From JAADHX01 sp964569385 (GTDB taxonomy: Bacteria > Actinomycetota > Acidimicrobiia > Acidimicrobiales > Poriferisodalaceae), in the NCBI GenBank assembly GCA_964569385.1, contig CAZMUM010000027.1:12623-76622 (forward strand): a stretch of 64,000 nt of DNA, in the 5' to 3' direction. The first letter of the stretch is position 1. Every line of letters starts with the position of its first letter. Of the stretch, positions 35,860-45,409 are shown in pieces. The notes below the pieces were generated by a model that searched no databases, was not told the DNA's origin, and was given only the letters and a program-made list of their open reading frames with translations. Both the position numbers and the translations under genes were made by a program.

Positions 35860-37238
35860 GCGAAACATCGACCGCAGATCTGCTGGTCCGAAACGCCCGA
35901 CTGGTAGCGACAGTCGACGATGCTCGCGCCGAGATCGAGGGTGGTTGGGTAGCGATCACCGATGGACTGGTATCTGGAGTTGGCTTCGGCGGCGAAGAGC
36001 CTTCGGCCGAAGTGACCATCGACGCCACCGACTGCCTCGTTACTCCTGGGCTCATCAACACCCACCATCACCTGTACCAGAACCTTACTCGGGCCTATGG
36101 TCCGGCTCTCGATGGAAACCTGTTTCACTGGCTTAAGACGCTCTACCCAAAATGGGCCAGGCTCGACGAAGAAGCGGCGTTCGTATCGGCATGGGTAGGG
36201 CTGGCCGAGCTGGCCGAATCCGGATGCACGACATCGTCTGATCACCTCTATGTGCACCCCGAGGGCGGCGGCGACCTTCTATCAGCCGAAATTTCGGCGG
36301 CGCGCGACCTTGGCGTGCGGTTCCACCCGACGCGCGGGTCGATGAGTTTGTCCGAAAAGGACGGCGGCTTGCCGCCAGACAGCGTGGTCCAGACCGACGA
36401 CACAATCCTGGCCGAGTCAGCTGAGGCCGTTCATCGGCATCACGACCCGTCTCACGGTGCGATGACCCGCATCGCCCTCGCCCCCTGCTCGCCGTTCTCA
36501 GTCACCGAACAGTTGATGACAGCAACGGCCGCCTTGGCCGCTGAGCTCGACGTTCGACTCCATACCCACCTGGCCGAAGACATCGACGAAGACGAGTTCT
36601 GCCTCGATCAGTTCGGCTGTCGCCCCATCGACTACCTCGAAAAGGTCGGCTGGGCGTCCAGCAACACCTGGATCGCCCATTGTGTCCAACCGAATTCAAC
36701 CGACATCGCCAAGCTTGGAAGGTGGGGAGTTGGGGTGGCTCATTGCCCAAGCTCGAACATGATTCTTGGCTCTGGTGTTGCTCCGGTTCGCGAACTTAGG
36801 GCCGCTGGGTCGCCGGTCGGCATTGGTGTCGACGGATCGGCATCGGCCGACTCTGGTTCGATGTGGACCGAGACCCGTAACGCCATGCTCAGCGGCAGGC
36901 TGAAGGGTTTCCTCGACGGAACTCGATCTCTGATGTCTTCGCGCGACGCACTCGAAATGGCCACTCGCGACGGTGCCGCCTGTTTGGGAAGATCTGGCGA
37001 ACTTGGCGAACTTTCGGTCGGTGCGGTAGGTGACGTTGCTATTTGGGCGCTCGATGGTCTCCGGTTTGCTGGCGCCCACTCCGACCCCGTCGAGGCCTGG
37101 CTTCGTTGCGGTCCCACCGGAGCTCGCACCACCATCGTGTCCGGGCGAGTCATCGTCGACAATCACATGTTGGTCGACGAGAGCGTCGAGGACCATCTGC
37201 GCGATCACCGTCGTATTTCGGAGGCTCTCCAGAAATGA
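35856..37238 (+). CDS. 8-oxoguanine deaminase / SsnA-like amidohydrolase
   Basis: The 460-residue amidohydrolase of the Atz/Trz-guanine deaminase group has the metal motif NTHHHLYQNLTRAYGP, the segments ALAPCSPFSVT, HTHLAEDIDEDEFC and HCVQP, and the signature GVDGSASADSGSM. That signature is typical of 8-oxoguanine deaminases, which turn 8-oxoguanine into urate. SsnA of the E. coli urate-linked cluster belongs to the same superfamily. AGGAG precedes the ATG, and ATGA overlaps join it to both neighbours, tying it to the xanthine dehydrogenase subunits. Confidence 0.88.
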   Translation: MSETSTADLLVRNARLVATVDDARAEIEGGWVAITDGLVSGVGFGGEEPSAEVTIDATDCLVTPGLINTHHHLYQNLTRAYGPALDGNLFHWLKTLYPKWARLDEEAAFVSAWVGLAELAESGCTTSSDHLYVHPEGGGDLLSAEISAARDLGVRFHPTRGSMSLSEKDGGLPPDSVVQTDDTILAESAEAVHRHHDPSHGAMTRIALAPCSPFSVTEQLMTATAALAAELDVRLHTHLAEDIDEDEFCLDQFGCRPIDYLEKVGWASSNTWIAHCVQPNSTDIAKLGRWGVGVAHCPSSNMILGSGVAPVRELRAAGSPVGIGVDGSASADSGSMWTETRNAMLSGRLKGFLDGTRSLMSSRDALEMATRDGAACLGRSGELGELSVGAVGDVAIWALDGLRFAGAHSDPVEAWLRCGPTGARTTIVSGRVIVDNHMLVDESVEDHLRDHRRISEALQK

Positions 37239-38086
37239 CCGTGAGCATGCCTTCATCACTAGATGAGACGCTGCGTTTGTTGTCTGAGGACCCGGCGGCA
37301 ACCATCCTCGCCGGTGGTACCGATGCCATGGTCGAGATCAACTACGAACACCGCCGCCCAGTATCGGTGGTGAGCCTCCGACGCGTTGTCGAGCTCGCGA
37401 CATGGTCGATCGACGACGGCACTGTTCGGCTCGGGGCCATGGTGCCCTATGCCGAGATCATGAACTCCGAGCTTGCCGTGGCGTCGCCCGGGCTGGCCCA
37501 AGCATCGCGCACGGTCGGGAGCTCCCAGATTCGCAATACGGGCACTGTGGGCGGCAACCTAGCCACGGGCTCACCAGCAGGCGACACCATCCCGGTTCTG
37601 GCCGCGCTTGGCGCCGTGGTCGAGGTCGCTTCGGTGCGTGGTGTTAGAGAGGTGCCCGTCGTCGACTTGATTGTTGGTGTGAAACGCACTGTGCTTGAGC
37701 CAGACGAACTGATAGTTGCCATCCGGTTTCCGGTGGCATCGGGGCCCCAAGAATTTCTGAAGATCGGCACCCGCAACGCCATGGTGATTTCGGTTGCGAG
37801 CTGCGCTCTGGTGATAAATCTGGCCGAGCGTTCGGTGGCCTGTGCGCTCGGGTCGGTATCGCCAGCACCGCTTCGTTGCGCCGCCGCCGAGGAGTTCGCG
37901 GCGGCCAACATCGATTGGTCAGTCGGCGGCATTGGCATCTCCGATCCCCGGACACTCGAAACCTTCGGATCGATGGTGGCCGACACCGCTAGCCCCATCG
38001 ACGATCATCGATCGACGGCCGCGTACCGAAAACACGGTGTTGCGGTCATGGCCAGGCGGGCACTAACGAGGGCGACAACATCATGA
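37235..38086 (+). CDS. Xanthine dehydrogenase FAD-binding subunit
   Basis: The 283-residue subunit has the FAD motifs ATILAGGTDAMVEIN (residues 22-36) and RNTGTVGGNLATGSPAGDT (residues 99-117), then the CO_deh_flav C-terminal domain. It carries electrons from the 2Fe-2S subunit to NAD+ or another acceptor. It is joined by ATGA overlaps to the deaminase gene and the iron-sulfur subunit gene. Confidence 0.92.
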   Translation: MTVSMPSSLDETLRLLSEDPAATILAGGTDAMVEINYEHRRPVSVVSLRRVVELATWSIDDGTVRLGAMVPYAEIMNSELAVASPGLAQASRTVGSSQIRNTGTVGGNLATGSPAGDTIPVLAALGAVVEVASVRGVREVPVVDLIVGVKRTVLEPDELIVAIRFPVASGPQEFLKIGTRNAMVISVASCALVINLAERSVACALGSVSPAPLRCAAAEEFAAANIDWSVGGIGISDPRTLETFGSMVADTASPIDDHRSTAAYRKHGVAVMARRALTRATTS

Positions 38087-38586
38087 CTTCGACCGAAACT
38101 GGGCTCGGCTATCAACTCAACGTCAACGGTTCGGTCCGTGTGGTCGATGGCTCATGGATCGGCGAGAGCCTTCTGTACGTGCTGCGCGAACGGCTCGGAT
38201 TGCCTGGTACCAAGAACGCGTGTGAGCAGGGCGAATGTGGTGCGTGCAGCGTGCTCATCGATGACGTTTTGGTCTGTTCGTGTCTAGAGCTCGCAGCTGC
38301 TGCCGTCGGAACCGACATCGTTACTGTCGAGGGGATTGGCAACGCCGGCCCCACCGATAGCGACGGGCTTACCGACGTACAAAGGGCATTTGTGACCGAG
38401 GGTGCTGTCCAGTGCGGGTTCTGTACGCCGGGGCTTATCGTGGCGGTGCACGACCTTCTCCAAGACAATCCCGAGCCAAGCAGATCCGAGACCAACGAAG
38501 CCTTGGCAGGTCACCTGTGTCGATGCACTGGGTATGGCCGCATCGAGGCCGCAGTCGAGCACGTGATCGAGGTTCGTCGTGGTTGA
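38083..38586 (+). CDS. Xanthine dehydrogenase (2Fe-2S) subunit
   Basis: The 167-residue iron-sulfur subunit shows CEQGECGACSV plus a Cys in VLVCSC for cluster one, and CGFCTPG with CRCTGYGRI for cluster two. The C-terminus overlaps the Mo subunit gene by 8 bp, and its start overlaps the FAD subunit stop. Confidence 0.93.
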   Translation: MTSTETGLGYQLNVNGSVRVVDGSWIGESLLYVLRERLGLPGTKNACEQGECGACSVLIDDVLVCSCLELAAAAVGTDIVTVEGIGNAGPTDSDGLTDVQRAFVTEGAVQCGFCTPGLIVAVHDLLQDNPEPSRSETNEALAGHLCRCTGYGRIEAAVEHVIEVRRG

Positions 38587-40858
38587 GACCTCCGCTGGCT
38601 CTACAACGACCATCAGCGGGCGGGCCACTGGTGTCGGCAACAGTGTTGATCGTCCCGATGGCTCGGCCAAGGTGGTTGGATCGTTTGAGTTCTCCAATGA
38701 TCTGAACCACGAACGCATGTTGTGGGGCGCAACTGTTCGGTCGCCGCACCCGTCGGCGCGAATTGTCAGCATCAATATTGCCCCGGCCTTGGCTATTCGC
38801 GGCGTGGCCGCCGTCGTGACCCACACCGACGTTCCGGGTTCGCCTGTATATGGCCTTATCACTCACGATCAGCCGGTTTTCGCTTCTGACGTGGTGCGTT
38901 ACCAAGGCGAACCCGTAGCCGCAGTAGCTGCCGATCACCCCGACACCTGTCGTCGGGCTATGGCGGCAGTCGAGGTGGTTTACGAGGTCACCGAACCCGT
39001 CGTCGATCTGCTGAAAGCTGCCGAGGCCAAACCCATACACCCAGACGGCAATGTCGTTAGACGAGTCCCAATTCGGTTCGGCGACGTCGATGCTGTGGGC
39101 AACATCGTGGTCGAAGGCACCTACGAGATGGGCATGCAAGACCAGGCCTTCATGGGTCCAGAGTCTGGGCTGGCTGTGCCGGCAGGCGACGGATCGATCG
39201 ATCTATATGTCGCGACCCAGTGGCTTCACGAAGATCGCGACCAAGTGGCCGATTGTTTGGGTTTGGCCCGCGACGACGTTCGCATACACCTAGCCGGAAC
39301 CGGCGGCGCTTTCGGGGCGCGTGAAGACGTCAGCTTCCACGTGCACGCCTGTTTGCTGGCCAAGCACACCAACCGCCCGGTCAAGATGCAGTACCGGCGC
39401 GACGAGTCGTTTCTCGGTCACGTTCATCGCCACCCAGCCCACATGGTCTATCGCCACCACGCCACCACCGATGGCCGGTTGGTGAAAGTCGAATGCGACA
39501 TCGTGCTCGATGGCGGAGCGTATGCATCGTCATCATTCGCAGTCTGCGGTAACGCGGCCCGGTTTGCTGCGGGCCCGTACAAGGTTCCGAACGCGGTGAT
39601 CAATGCCAGCGTGGTGCGCACCAACAACCCGCCGTGCGGAGCCATGCGTGGGTTCGGCGCGGTTCAAGTCTGTTTCGGTCACGAAGCCCAAATGGACAAG
39701 CTGGCAGCGGCTCTCGACATTGATCCGGTCGAGATCAGGCTGCTCAACGCGCTCGAGACCGGCGACAGGCTCATCACCGGACAGATCCTCGACGGTGTTG
39801 CACCGGTTCGTGAGTGCATCGAAGCGGCTGCGGCCTTCCCGCTTCCACCGGTCAGCGGCAGCGATGTATTCGATCAGCCGGGTGGTGCGGGTCGAACCGC
39901 CGACCCACTTGTTGTGCGTCGTGGAGTTGGCTTCGCCGTCGGGTTCAAGAATGCCGCGTTCGCCGAAGGGTTCGTCGACGACACACATGCTCGGTGCCGC
40001 CTCGAGAACGGACAAGTCACCCTCTGGTGTGCCGCGGCCGAGGTCGGGCAAGGATTCGTAACCATCGTGCGTCAGATAGCCGTCTCAACTCTTGGCACCG
40101 ACCGGGTCGAGTTGACGCGGGCCTCAACGGCCGACATTGGTTCGGCCGGCTCGACCAGCGCGTCACGCCAAACCTATATGTCTGGCACTGCTGTTCTGAA
40201 AGCATGTGAGGAGGTCGCCGAACAAGTTCGCCTCGCCATTGCGGCTAAACACGATGTCGCTCCAGAGCTCGTCACACTCGAGGGCGGGCGGGCGCGCAGC
40301 ATCGACGGCAGCATCGACGTGATCATCGCCGATGCTGTCGCAGGCGTACGCTTCGAAGCCGAACTGAGGCACATGCACCGCGAGACATACCCACTCGACG
40401 ACGAAACCGGCCAAGGCGACTGCGACGTCACCTGGATCTTTGCGGCCCACCGTGCCGTCGTCGACGTCGACGTCGAGCTTGGCCTGATGAATGTCGTCGA
40501 AGTCACCACCGGTCAAGACGTCGGTGTAGCGCTCAATCCACTTCACGTGATCGGTCAGATCGAGGGCGGTATCAGCCAGGGCGTGGGGTTGGCCGTGATG
40601 GAGGAGATCATCACCGATGGCGGGTTGGTCCGAAACCCGTCGTTCACCGACTACTTGTTACCGACCATGGTCGATATGCCCAATGTTCGCATTACTCTCA
40701 TCGAGCAACCAGAAGAGGGCGGTCCGTTTGGGGCCAAGGGTGTCGGCGAGACACCGAGCTTGTCGTCTACCCCAGCTGTTGCCGCTGCGGTTCGTGCCGC
40801 CACTGGCCTGGAGTTGGCGCGAGTGCCAATCAAACCGCAGGACATCGCGCTGAGGTAA
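38579..40858 (+). CDS. Xanthine dehydrogenase molybdenum-binding subunit
   Basis: The 759-residue Mo subunit has GGAFGAREDVSF (Mo-pterin contact), CGAMRGFGAVQVCFGHE near residue 352 with the active-site Arg region, AAEVGQGF, and the C-terminal GAKGVGETPS with the catalytic Glu. It hydroxylates purines such as hypoxanthine and xanthine, inferred from its tie to the 8-oxoguanine deaminase gene. The GTG start at 38579 overlaps the previous gene. A 102-bp spacer separates it from the next gene. Confidence 0.92.
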   Translation: MVETSAGSTTTISGRATGVGNSVDRPDGSAKVVGSFEFSNDLNHERMLWGATVRSPHPSARIVSINIAPALAIRGVAAVVTHTDVPGSPVYGLITHDQPVFASDVVRYQGEPVAAVAADHPDTCRRAMAAVEVVYEVTEPVVDLLKAAEAKPIHPDGNVVRRVPIRFGDVDAVGNIVVEGTYEMGMQDQAFMGPESGLAVPAGDGSIDLYVATQWLHEDRDQVADCLGLARDDVRIHLAGTGGAFGAREDVSFHVHACLLAKHTNRPVKMQYRRDESFLGHVHRHPAHMVYRHHATTDGRLVKVECDIVLDGGAYASSSFAVCGNAARFAAGPYKVPNAVINASVVRTNNPPCGAMRGFGAVQVCFGHEAQMDKLAAALDIDPVEIRLLNALETGDRLITGQILDGVAPVRECIEAAAAFPLPPVSGSDVFDQPGGAGRTADPLVVRRGVGFAVGFKNAAFAEGFVDDTHARCRLENGQVTLWCAAAEVGQGFVTIVRQIAVSTLGTDRVELTRASTADIGSAGSTSASRQTYMSGTAVLKACEEVAEQVRLAIAAKHDVAPELVTLEGGRARSIDGSIDVIIADAVAGVRFEAELRHMHRETYPLDDETGQGDCDVTWIFAAHRAVVDVDVELGLMNVVEVTTGQDVGVALNPLHVIGQIEGGISQGVGLAVMEEIITDGGLVRNPSFTDYLLPTMVDMPNVRITLIEQPEEGGPFGAKGVGETPSLSSTPAVAAAVRAATGLELARVPIKPQDIALR

Positions 40859-40960
40859 GACCAAACGTTGTCCCACTAGATGTTGCAGTACCGCGCATCG
40901 CCCTCATAGCGCGGTTAGATTCGGGTGCTTCGGGAATTGCATGCTTGGAGCAACACACAC

Positions 40961-41470
40961 GTGGCTGAACCTACTATCGACCGTGAGATCATGGACTGGC
41001 CAAAGTACGGCGACGCCGTGCGTCAGTTGGCCCAAGGAATCGCCGACAGCGGCTTCCAGCCCGAAATGATTCTGGCCATCGCCAGAGGGGGCCTGTTCGT
41101 AGCCGGGTCACTCGGCTACGCCCTTGGCGTAAAGAACATTTACGTCATGAACGTCGAGTACTACACCGGCGTTGGCGAACATCTCGACGTGCCGGTCATG
41201 TTGCCGCCATATGTCGACTTTGTCGACGTTAAGGGTGCCAAGGTCCTGATCGCCGACGACGTCTGCGACACCGGCCACACGCTCAAGGTGGTTAAGGATC
41301 ACTGTGTCGAAAACGTCGGCGATGTTCGTTCCGCCGTGCTCTATGAAAAGTCGCACGCTCTCGTAAAAAGCGACTACGTCTGGACGCGCACCGACGACTG
41401 GATCAACTTCCCATGGTCCGATCAGGGGCTTGTGCCCGGTGCCGAGGGTTTCGCAGTCCTCGACGCGTAG
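40961..41470 (+). CDS. Phosphoribosyltransferase, purine-salvage type
   Basis: The 169-residue type I phosphoribosyltransferase has the PRPP-binding loop VLIADDVCDTGHTLKVV (about residues 94-110) and the N-terminal AIARGGLFVAGSLGYALG. Xanthine-guanine-type enzymes have this layout and length. It would return a purine base to the nucleotide pool, opposing the degradative enzymes around it. The GTG at 40961, ten bases after GGAG, gives a better N-terminus than an upstream GTG at 40925. Confidence 0.85.
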   Translation: MAEPTIDREIMDWPKYGDAVRQLAQGIADSGFQPEMILAIARGGLFVAGSLGYALGVKNIYVMNVEYYTGVGEHLDVPVMLPPYVDFVDVKGAKVLIADDVCDTGHTLKVVKDHCVENVGDVRSAVLYEKSHALVKSDYVWTRTDDWINFPWSDQGLVPGAEGFAVLDA

Positions 41471-41483
41471 CCCCTGCTGTTCG

Positions 41484-42191
41484 GTGTCTCGCATTACGGA
41501 CCAGCTGAACAGAAGCGAACTCAGCGTTAGCCAGCTGGCTTCGGCGTTCGTCGACATCAGCGACGCCGACAGGGCAGGCAAGAAAGCCGCGTACATGAAG
41601 AACCGATTCGAGTTCTTCGGCATTGTTGCCAACGACAGACGGGACGCGGCATCTGCGGCAAAGTCAGCGGCCAAGGTCGCGACCGCCGATGAGATCGTCG
41701 AATTTGCGCGCGCCTGTTGGGACCAACCGCAGCGCGAGTTTCACTACACCGGCGCCGACCTTCTGGGCTGGAACGTAGTCAAGCTCGAACCACCGCACTT
41801 AGAAGACCTTAGATACCTCATATCGACTAAATCTTGGTGGGACACCGTGGATGCCCTCGCTTCATGGAGTGTCGGCGGTCTTGTGGCAAACCACCGCGAC
41901 TTGGCGTCGGAGATGGACGACTGGATCTCTTCGGACAACATGTGGATTGCCCGAACCGCGATATTGCATCAACTGCGTTACAAGGCCAATACCGATGCCG
42001 ACCGGCTCTTTCGATACGTTGAAGTGAGAGCAGGCGACACCGAGTTCTTCATCCGTAAAGCTCTTGGTTGGGCGCTACGCGAGTACGCCAAAACCGACCC
42101 GGACGCAGTCAGAGCATTTGTAGCCGCCCACGAGGAATCCCTGTCGGGTCTGACGAAACGCGAAGCCCTAAAGAACGTCGGAGCGCTCTAG
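41484..42191 (+). CDS. AlkD-like DNA glycosylase (HEAT-repeat)
   Basis: The 235-residue all-helical protein matches the DNA alkylation repair family: YMKNRFEFFGI near residue 37, CWDQPQREFHYTGADLL, SWWDTVDALASWSVG and FFIRKALGWALREYAKTDP. AlkD enzymes release positively charged alkylpurines such as 3-methyladenine and 7-methylguanine from DNA. The GTG at 41484 starts it 13 bp after the phosphoribosyltransferase. Its position among purine-handling genes may be meaningful or accidental. Confidence 0.88.
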   Translation: MSRITDQLNRSELSVSQLASAFVDISDADRAGKKAAYMKNRFEFFGIVANDRRDAASAAKSAAKVATADEIVEFARACWDQPQREFHYTGADLLGWNVVKLEPPHLEDLRYLISTKSWWDTVDALASWSVGGLVANHRDLASEMDDWISSDNMWIARTAILHQLRYKANTDADRLFRYVEVRAGDTEFFIRKALGWALREYAKTDPDAVRAFVAAHEESLSGLTKREALKNVGAL

Positions 42192-42193
42192 GT

Positions 42194-42254
42194 AGACCTT
42201 CGCGTCACCGGGAAACGTCCGCCGGCGACCATTTCCCGGTGACAGGAGTGGTCT
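42194..42254. repeat. 61-bp palindromic element, inverted copy
   Basis: This copy is in the opposite orientation to the 31181 copy and has the same 61-bp length. Outer arms are AGACC/GGTCT; inner arms are GTCACCGGGAAACG and ATTTCCCGGTGAC around a GC-rich loop. It begins 3 bp after the alkD-like stop, so it may act in mRNA 3'-end formation. Confidence 0.92.
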
Positions 42255-42314
42255 GATGAGGTCGCGTAGAGACCGGCCTTTACATTTCGTTAAGTTGTCT
42301 AGTAATTTGGGGCG

Positions 42315-43601
42315 ATGACGTTGGCTAGTTCTGTACGGATCGACGTTGGTCGACTGCAGCGTCGCCTAGCCGAATTGGCGACCATCGGCGCTATTGCTGG
42401 CACCGAAGGGTGTTCACGACTTGCTCTCACCGACGAGGACGGGCGTGGTCGCGACCTGGTGGTGAGCTGGATGCACGAGCTTGGCCTCGATGTAACGATC
42501 GACGGCGTCGGCAATGGTGTCGGTGTTCTGAAGGGCCGCCTCGACGGGCCGCCGGTAATGATGGGATCCCACATCGACACCGTCGCCACCGGCGGTCGCT
42601 ATGACGGCAACCTTGGTGTTCTAGCTGGCCTCGAGATAATTGAGTCAATCGTTGGTGCGGGCATTGTTCCCGACCGGTCGTTAGCCGTGGCGTTCTTTAC
42701 CAACGAAGAAGGGTCCCGTTTCCAGCCAGACATGCTGGGAAGCCTCGTCTATGTGGGCGGTCTCGCCCTAAGCGAGGCACTAGCCATCGAGGCCATCGAC
42801 GGAGCGATTCTGGGCGAGGAGCTCGAGCGCATCGGCTATGGCGGCAAGGCGGCCGTACCCGCGGAGCCTCCCTATGCCTTTGTCGAACTCCACATCGAGC
42901 AGGGGCCAGTGCTTGAAGCCGAAGGCACGACGATCGGGGCGGTCACCGGAGTTCAGGGCATCAGTTGGCAAGAGCTGACTATTGCCGGACAAAGCAACCA
43001 TGCCGGCACAACCCCAATGGACCTTCGCAAAGATCCTGGCGTGGTAGCGGCGCGAATCATGACTTTCGTTCACGAGCTAGCCAACAACCTTGGTCCGCCC
43101 CAGGTCGGCACCGTCGGTCGCGTCGAGTTTGCTCCGAACCTGGTAAACGTTGTACCAGCGTCGGTCACCTTTACCGTCGATCTGCGCAACACCGACGAGG
43201 TTGTCTTGCAGGAATCCGAAGTCCGTTTAGCAGCATTTGTCGACGAGGCCATCGCGGGGACGGGTTGCACGGTCGAAACGCGGGTGCTTGCTCGTTTCGA
43301 ACCGGTGGTATTCGATCCGCACACGGTCGACTTGGTCGAGTCATCGGCCAAGTCGTTGGGCTACTCGGTCAAACGAATGCCCTCGGGCGCGGGCCACGAC
43401 GCGCAGATGCTGGCCCGGGTGTGTCCCACGGCCATGGTGTTCACGCAGAGCCAGAACGGGCTGAGCCACAACCCTGCTGAGTTCACAGCTGCCGCCGATC
43501 TTGAGGCCGGTGCCAATGTGTTGCTCCAGACAGTCATGGCCCTCGCATCAGCCGAAGTGTGGACCAGCGATGAGGCTGTGTCGTCTGGAGTCGGATCGTG
43601 A
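42315..43601 (+). CDS. N-carbamoyl-L-amino-acid hydrolase / allantoate amidohydrolase family
   Basis: The 428-residue M20-family amidase has the dimetal motifs GSHIDTVATGGRYDG, TNEEGSRF and VELHIEQGP, the dimerisation-domain HAGTTPMDLRKDP, and the C-terminal SGAGHDAQ and SHNPAE. This layout is that of the hydantoinase/carbamylase group, which removes carbamoyl groups from N-carbamoyl amino acids, ureidoglycine or allantoate. In the E. coli urate-linked locus the M20 position is held by YgeY. A GTGA overlap couples it to the YgfK-like gene. Confidence 0.9.
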   Translation: MTLASSVRIDVGRLQRRLAELATIGAIAGTEGCSRLALTDEDGRGRDLVVSWMHELGLDVTIDGVGNGVGVLKGRLDGPPVMMGSHIDTVATGGRYDGNLGVLAGLEIIESIVGAGIVPDRSLAVAFFTNEEGSRFQPDMLGSLVYVGGLALSEALAIEAIDGAILGEELERIGYGGKAAVPAEPPYAFVELHIEQGPVLEAEGTTIGAVTGVQGISWQELTIAGQSNHAGTTPMDLRKDPGVVAARIMTFVHELANNLGPPQVGTVGRVEFAPNLVNVVPASVTFTVDLRNTDEVVLQESEVRLAAFVDEAIAGTGCTVETRVLARFEPVVFDPHTVDLVESSAKSLGYSVKRMPSGAGHDAQMLARVCPTAMVFTQSQNGLSHNPAEFTAAADLEAGANVLLQTVMALASAEVWTSDEAVSSGVGS

Positions 43602-45409
43602 CGAGCGCTGATCAGGTTTCGGCTGGCGAGGAAACACCGCCCCTGACCCCGATGCCGCTCTCGATGCTTCTCGCTCGAATCGAACACGAATGGGCGACCC
43701 GCAACAAGATCTTCGATCTGCCTAACGCCCGCATCTGGAAGCCAGACCCAGACATCGATCTTGGTTTCAAGTTCATGGGCCGACCGTGTGCTTCGCCCAT
43801 CGGGCCTGCCGCCGGGCCGCATAGCCAGTTGGCCCAGAACATTGTGTTGGCCTGGCTAGGTGGATCGCGCTTGTTCGAACTCAAGACAGTTCAAGTGCTC
43901 GACGAGTTGGTGATCAGTCGGCCGTGCATCGACATGCAGACCATTGGCTACAACATCGAGTGGAGCCAGGAGCTACGAGTCGAGCAAAGTCTCGTTGAGT
44001 ACGTCAAGGCTTCGATGATGATCGAGATGCTTCGGCAATGGGAGCCTCTGGCGGGTCACGTTGGTGCCGACCCAGGGCCTCACGTATTCGACATGAGCGT
44101 TGGTTACGACCTGGCCGGTATCTCCGGGGCCAAAGTCACTGCCTTCCTGCGGGGAATGGTCAACGCAACCGAAGTGATCGACCAGTTGCGTCCAGAGATA
44201 GGTGGTTCCTTCGCGCAGTTCCGCGACTTCGACTTCACGACCGCAATATCGGACACTCTCACGTTGTCGACCTTCCACGGGTGTCCACCCGACGAGATCG
44301 AATCGATAACTAAATACCTGATCGACGAACACGACCTCGACGTCATCGTCAAGCTCAACCCCAGCTTGCTTGGCCACGAGAACGTCACCCAGATCGTCAA
44401 CGACGAGCTTGGCTATCACGACGTCGGGGTTGTCGAGCCCGTCGCGGGGGCCGAACTCGAGTTCGACAGGTCTCTGTCTTTGATCGCCGACCTAAACGAG
44501 TACGCCCGCGATCGGGGCCGCCAATTCGGCATCAAGCTCACGAACACCCTTGTCGTTGAGAATCTGAAGAAATGGATGCCAGAAGACACCCTGTACCTGT
44601 CGGGCGCCCCGCTGCACGTGCTGGCATCGGCGCTGCTTGAGAGGCTGTCCGATGCTCTGCCAGGCATGCTCGACATTCCTGGTCACGACGGTGACGTTAT
44701 GGTCAGCTTCTCGGCCGGAATCACCAAGGAGAATCTGGCCGAGTCGCTGGCGATGGGCGTTAACCCGGCCACCGTATGTTCTGACCTGCTGAAGCCAGGC
44801 GGCTACGGCCGGCTGGCCCCGATGCTCAAAGCACTCACCAAAACCATCGCCGAGAGCGGCCACCGCGACCTTCAGTCGTGGAAGGCAGCCCAACAAGTGG
44901 CGGCGATCGCTGAAGGATTCGCAAACTCATGCGCCCGCCATGTCGCCGATATTCGGGGCCCGAGCGCGGCCAGTTATCACTTGTCTGGCAACGAGAAGTT
45001 GCCGCGGGTGGTCGACAACGACCTCGAAATGTTCGGTTGCGTAGCCTGCAACTTCTGCATCACGGTGTGCCCCAACGATGCGTTCTTCAGCATCAAGAGC
45101 CTCGAAGGAATGCAGGGCCGTCAGCAGTATCTGTTGTTTGCAGAGCTTTGTAACGACTGTGGAAACTGCATGACATTCTGCCCCGAGAACGGCGATCCAG
45201 CCCAGATCAAACCGAGACTGTTCACCGACCCTGAACTGTTCGCAGCTCGAAGCGGTCAGGGGTTCCTGATCGACGCAGGCCATGTCAGCGACCATCGTGG
45301 TCCTACCGATGTCGCCGGCGCGGCGGTCGAAGAGCTGCTCCAGTCGGCCGTCGGGCTTCCGCTGTACGACCCAGCAACGGCACCAGCTGGCGGTGGCGAC
45401 GGTCAATGA
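43598..45409 (+). CDS. YgfK-like iron-sulfur oxidoreductase lacking the NADPH/FAD module
   Basis: This 603-residue protein matches E. coli YgfK at both ends. Residues about 20-440 form the FMN-type barrel of the dihydropyrimidine/dihydroorotate dehydrogenase group (CASPIGPAAGPHSQLAQNIV, LFELKTVQVLDEL, FNMSVGY-like FDMSVGYDL, LSTFHGCPPDEIE, VKLNPSLLG, KLTNTL, TVCSDLLKPGGYGRL). Residues 480-532 hold two 4Fe-4S motifs, CVACNFCITVCPND and CNDCGNCMTFCPE. YgfK, about 1,030 residues, has a glutamate-synthase-small-subunit-like NADPH/FAD half between these parts; here it is absent without a frameshift. Electrons probably come from ferredoxin or a partner protein. GTGA and ATGA overlaps join it to both neighbours. 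Confidence 0.88.
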   Translation: MTSADQVSAGEETPPLTPMPLSMLLARIEHEWATRNKIFDLPNARIWKPDPDIDLGFKFMGRPCASPIGPAAGPHSQLAQNIVLAWLGGSRLFELKTVQVLDELVISRPCIDMQTIGYNIEWSQELRVEQSLVEYVKASMMIEMLRQWEPLAGHVGADPGPHVFDMSVGYDLAGISGAKVTAFLRGMVNATEVIDQLRPEIGGSFAQFRDFDFTTAISDTLTLSTFHGCPPDEIESITKYLIDEHDLDVIVKLNPSLLGHENVTQIVNDELGYHDVGVVEPVAGAELEFDRSLSLIADLNEYARDRGRQFGIKLTNTLVVENLKKWMPEDTLYLSGAPLHVLASALLERLSDALPGMLDIPGHDGDVMVSFSAGITKENLAESLAMGVNPATVCSDLLKPGGYGRLAPMLKALTKTIAESGHRDLQSWKAAQQVAAIAEGFANSCARHVADIRGPSAASYHLSGNEKLPRVVDNDLEMFGCVACNFCITVCPNDAFFSIKSLEGMQGRQQYLLFAELCNDCGNCMTFCPENGDPAQIKPRLFTDPELFAARSGQGFLIDAGHVSDHRGPTDVAGAAVEELLQSAVGLPLYDPATAPAGGGDGQ

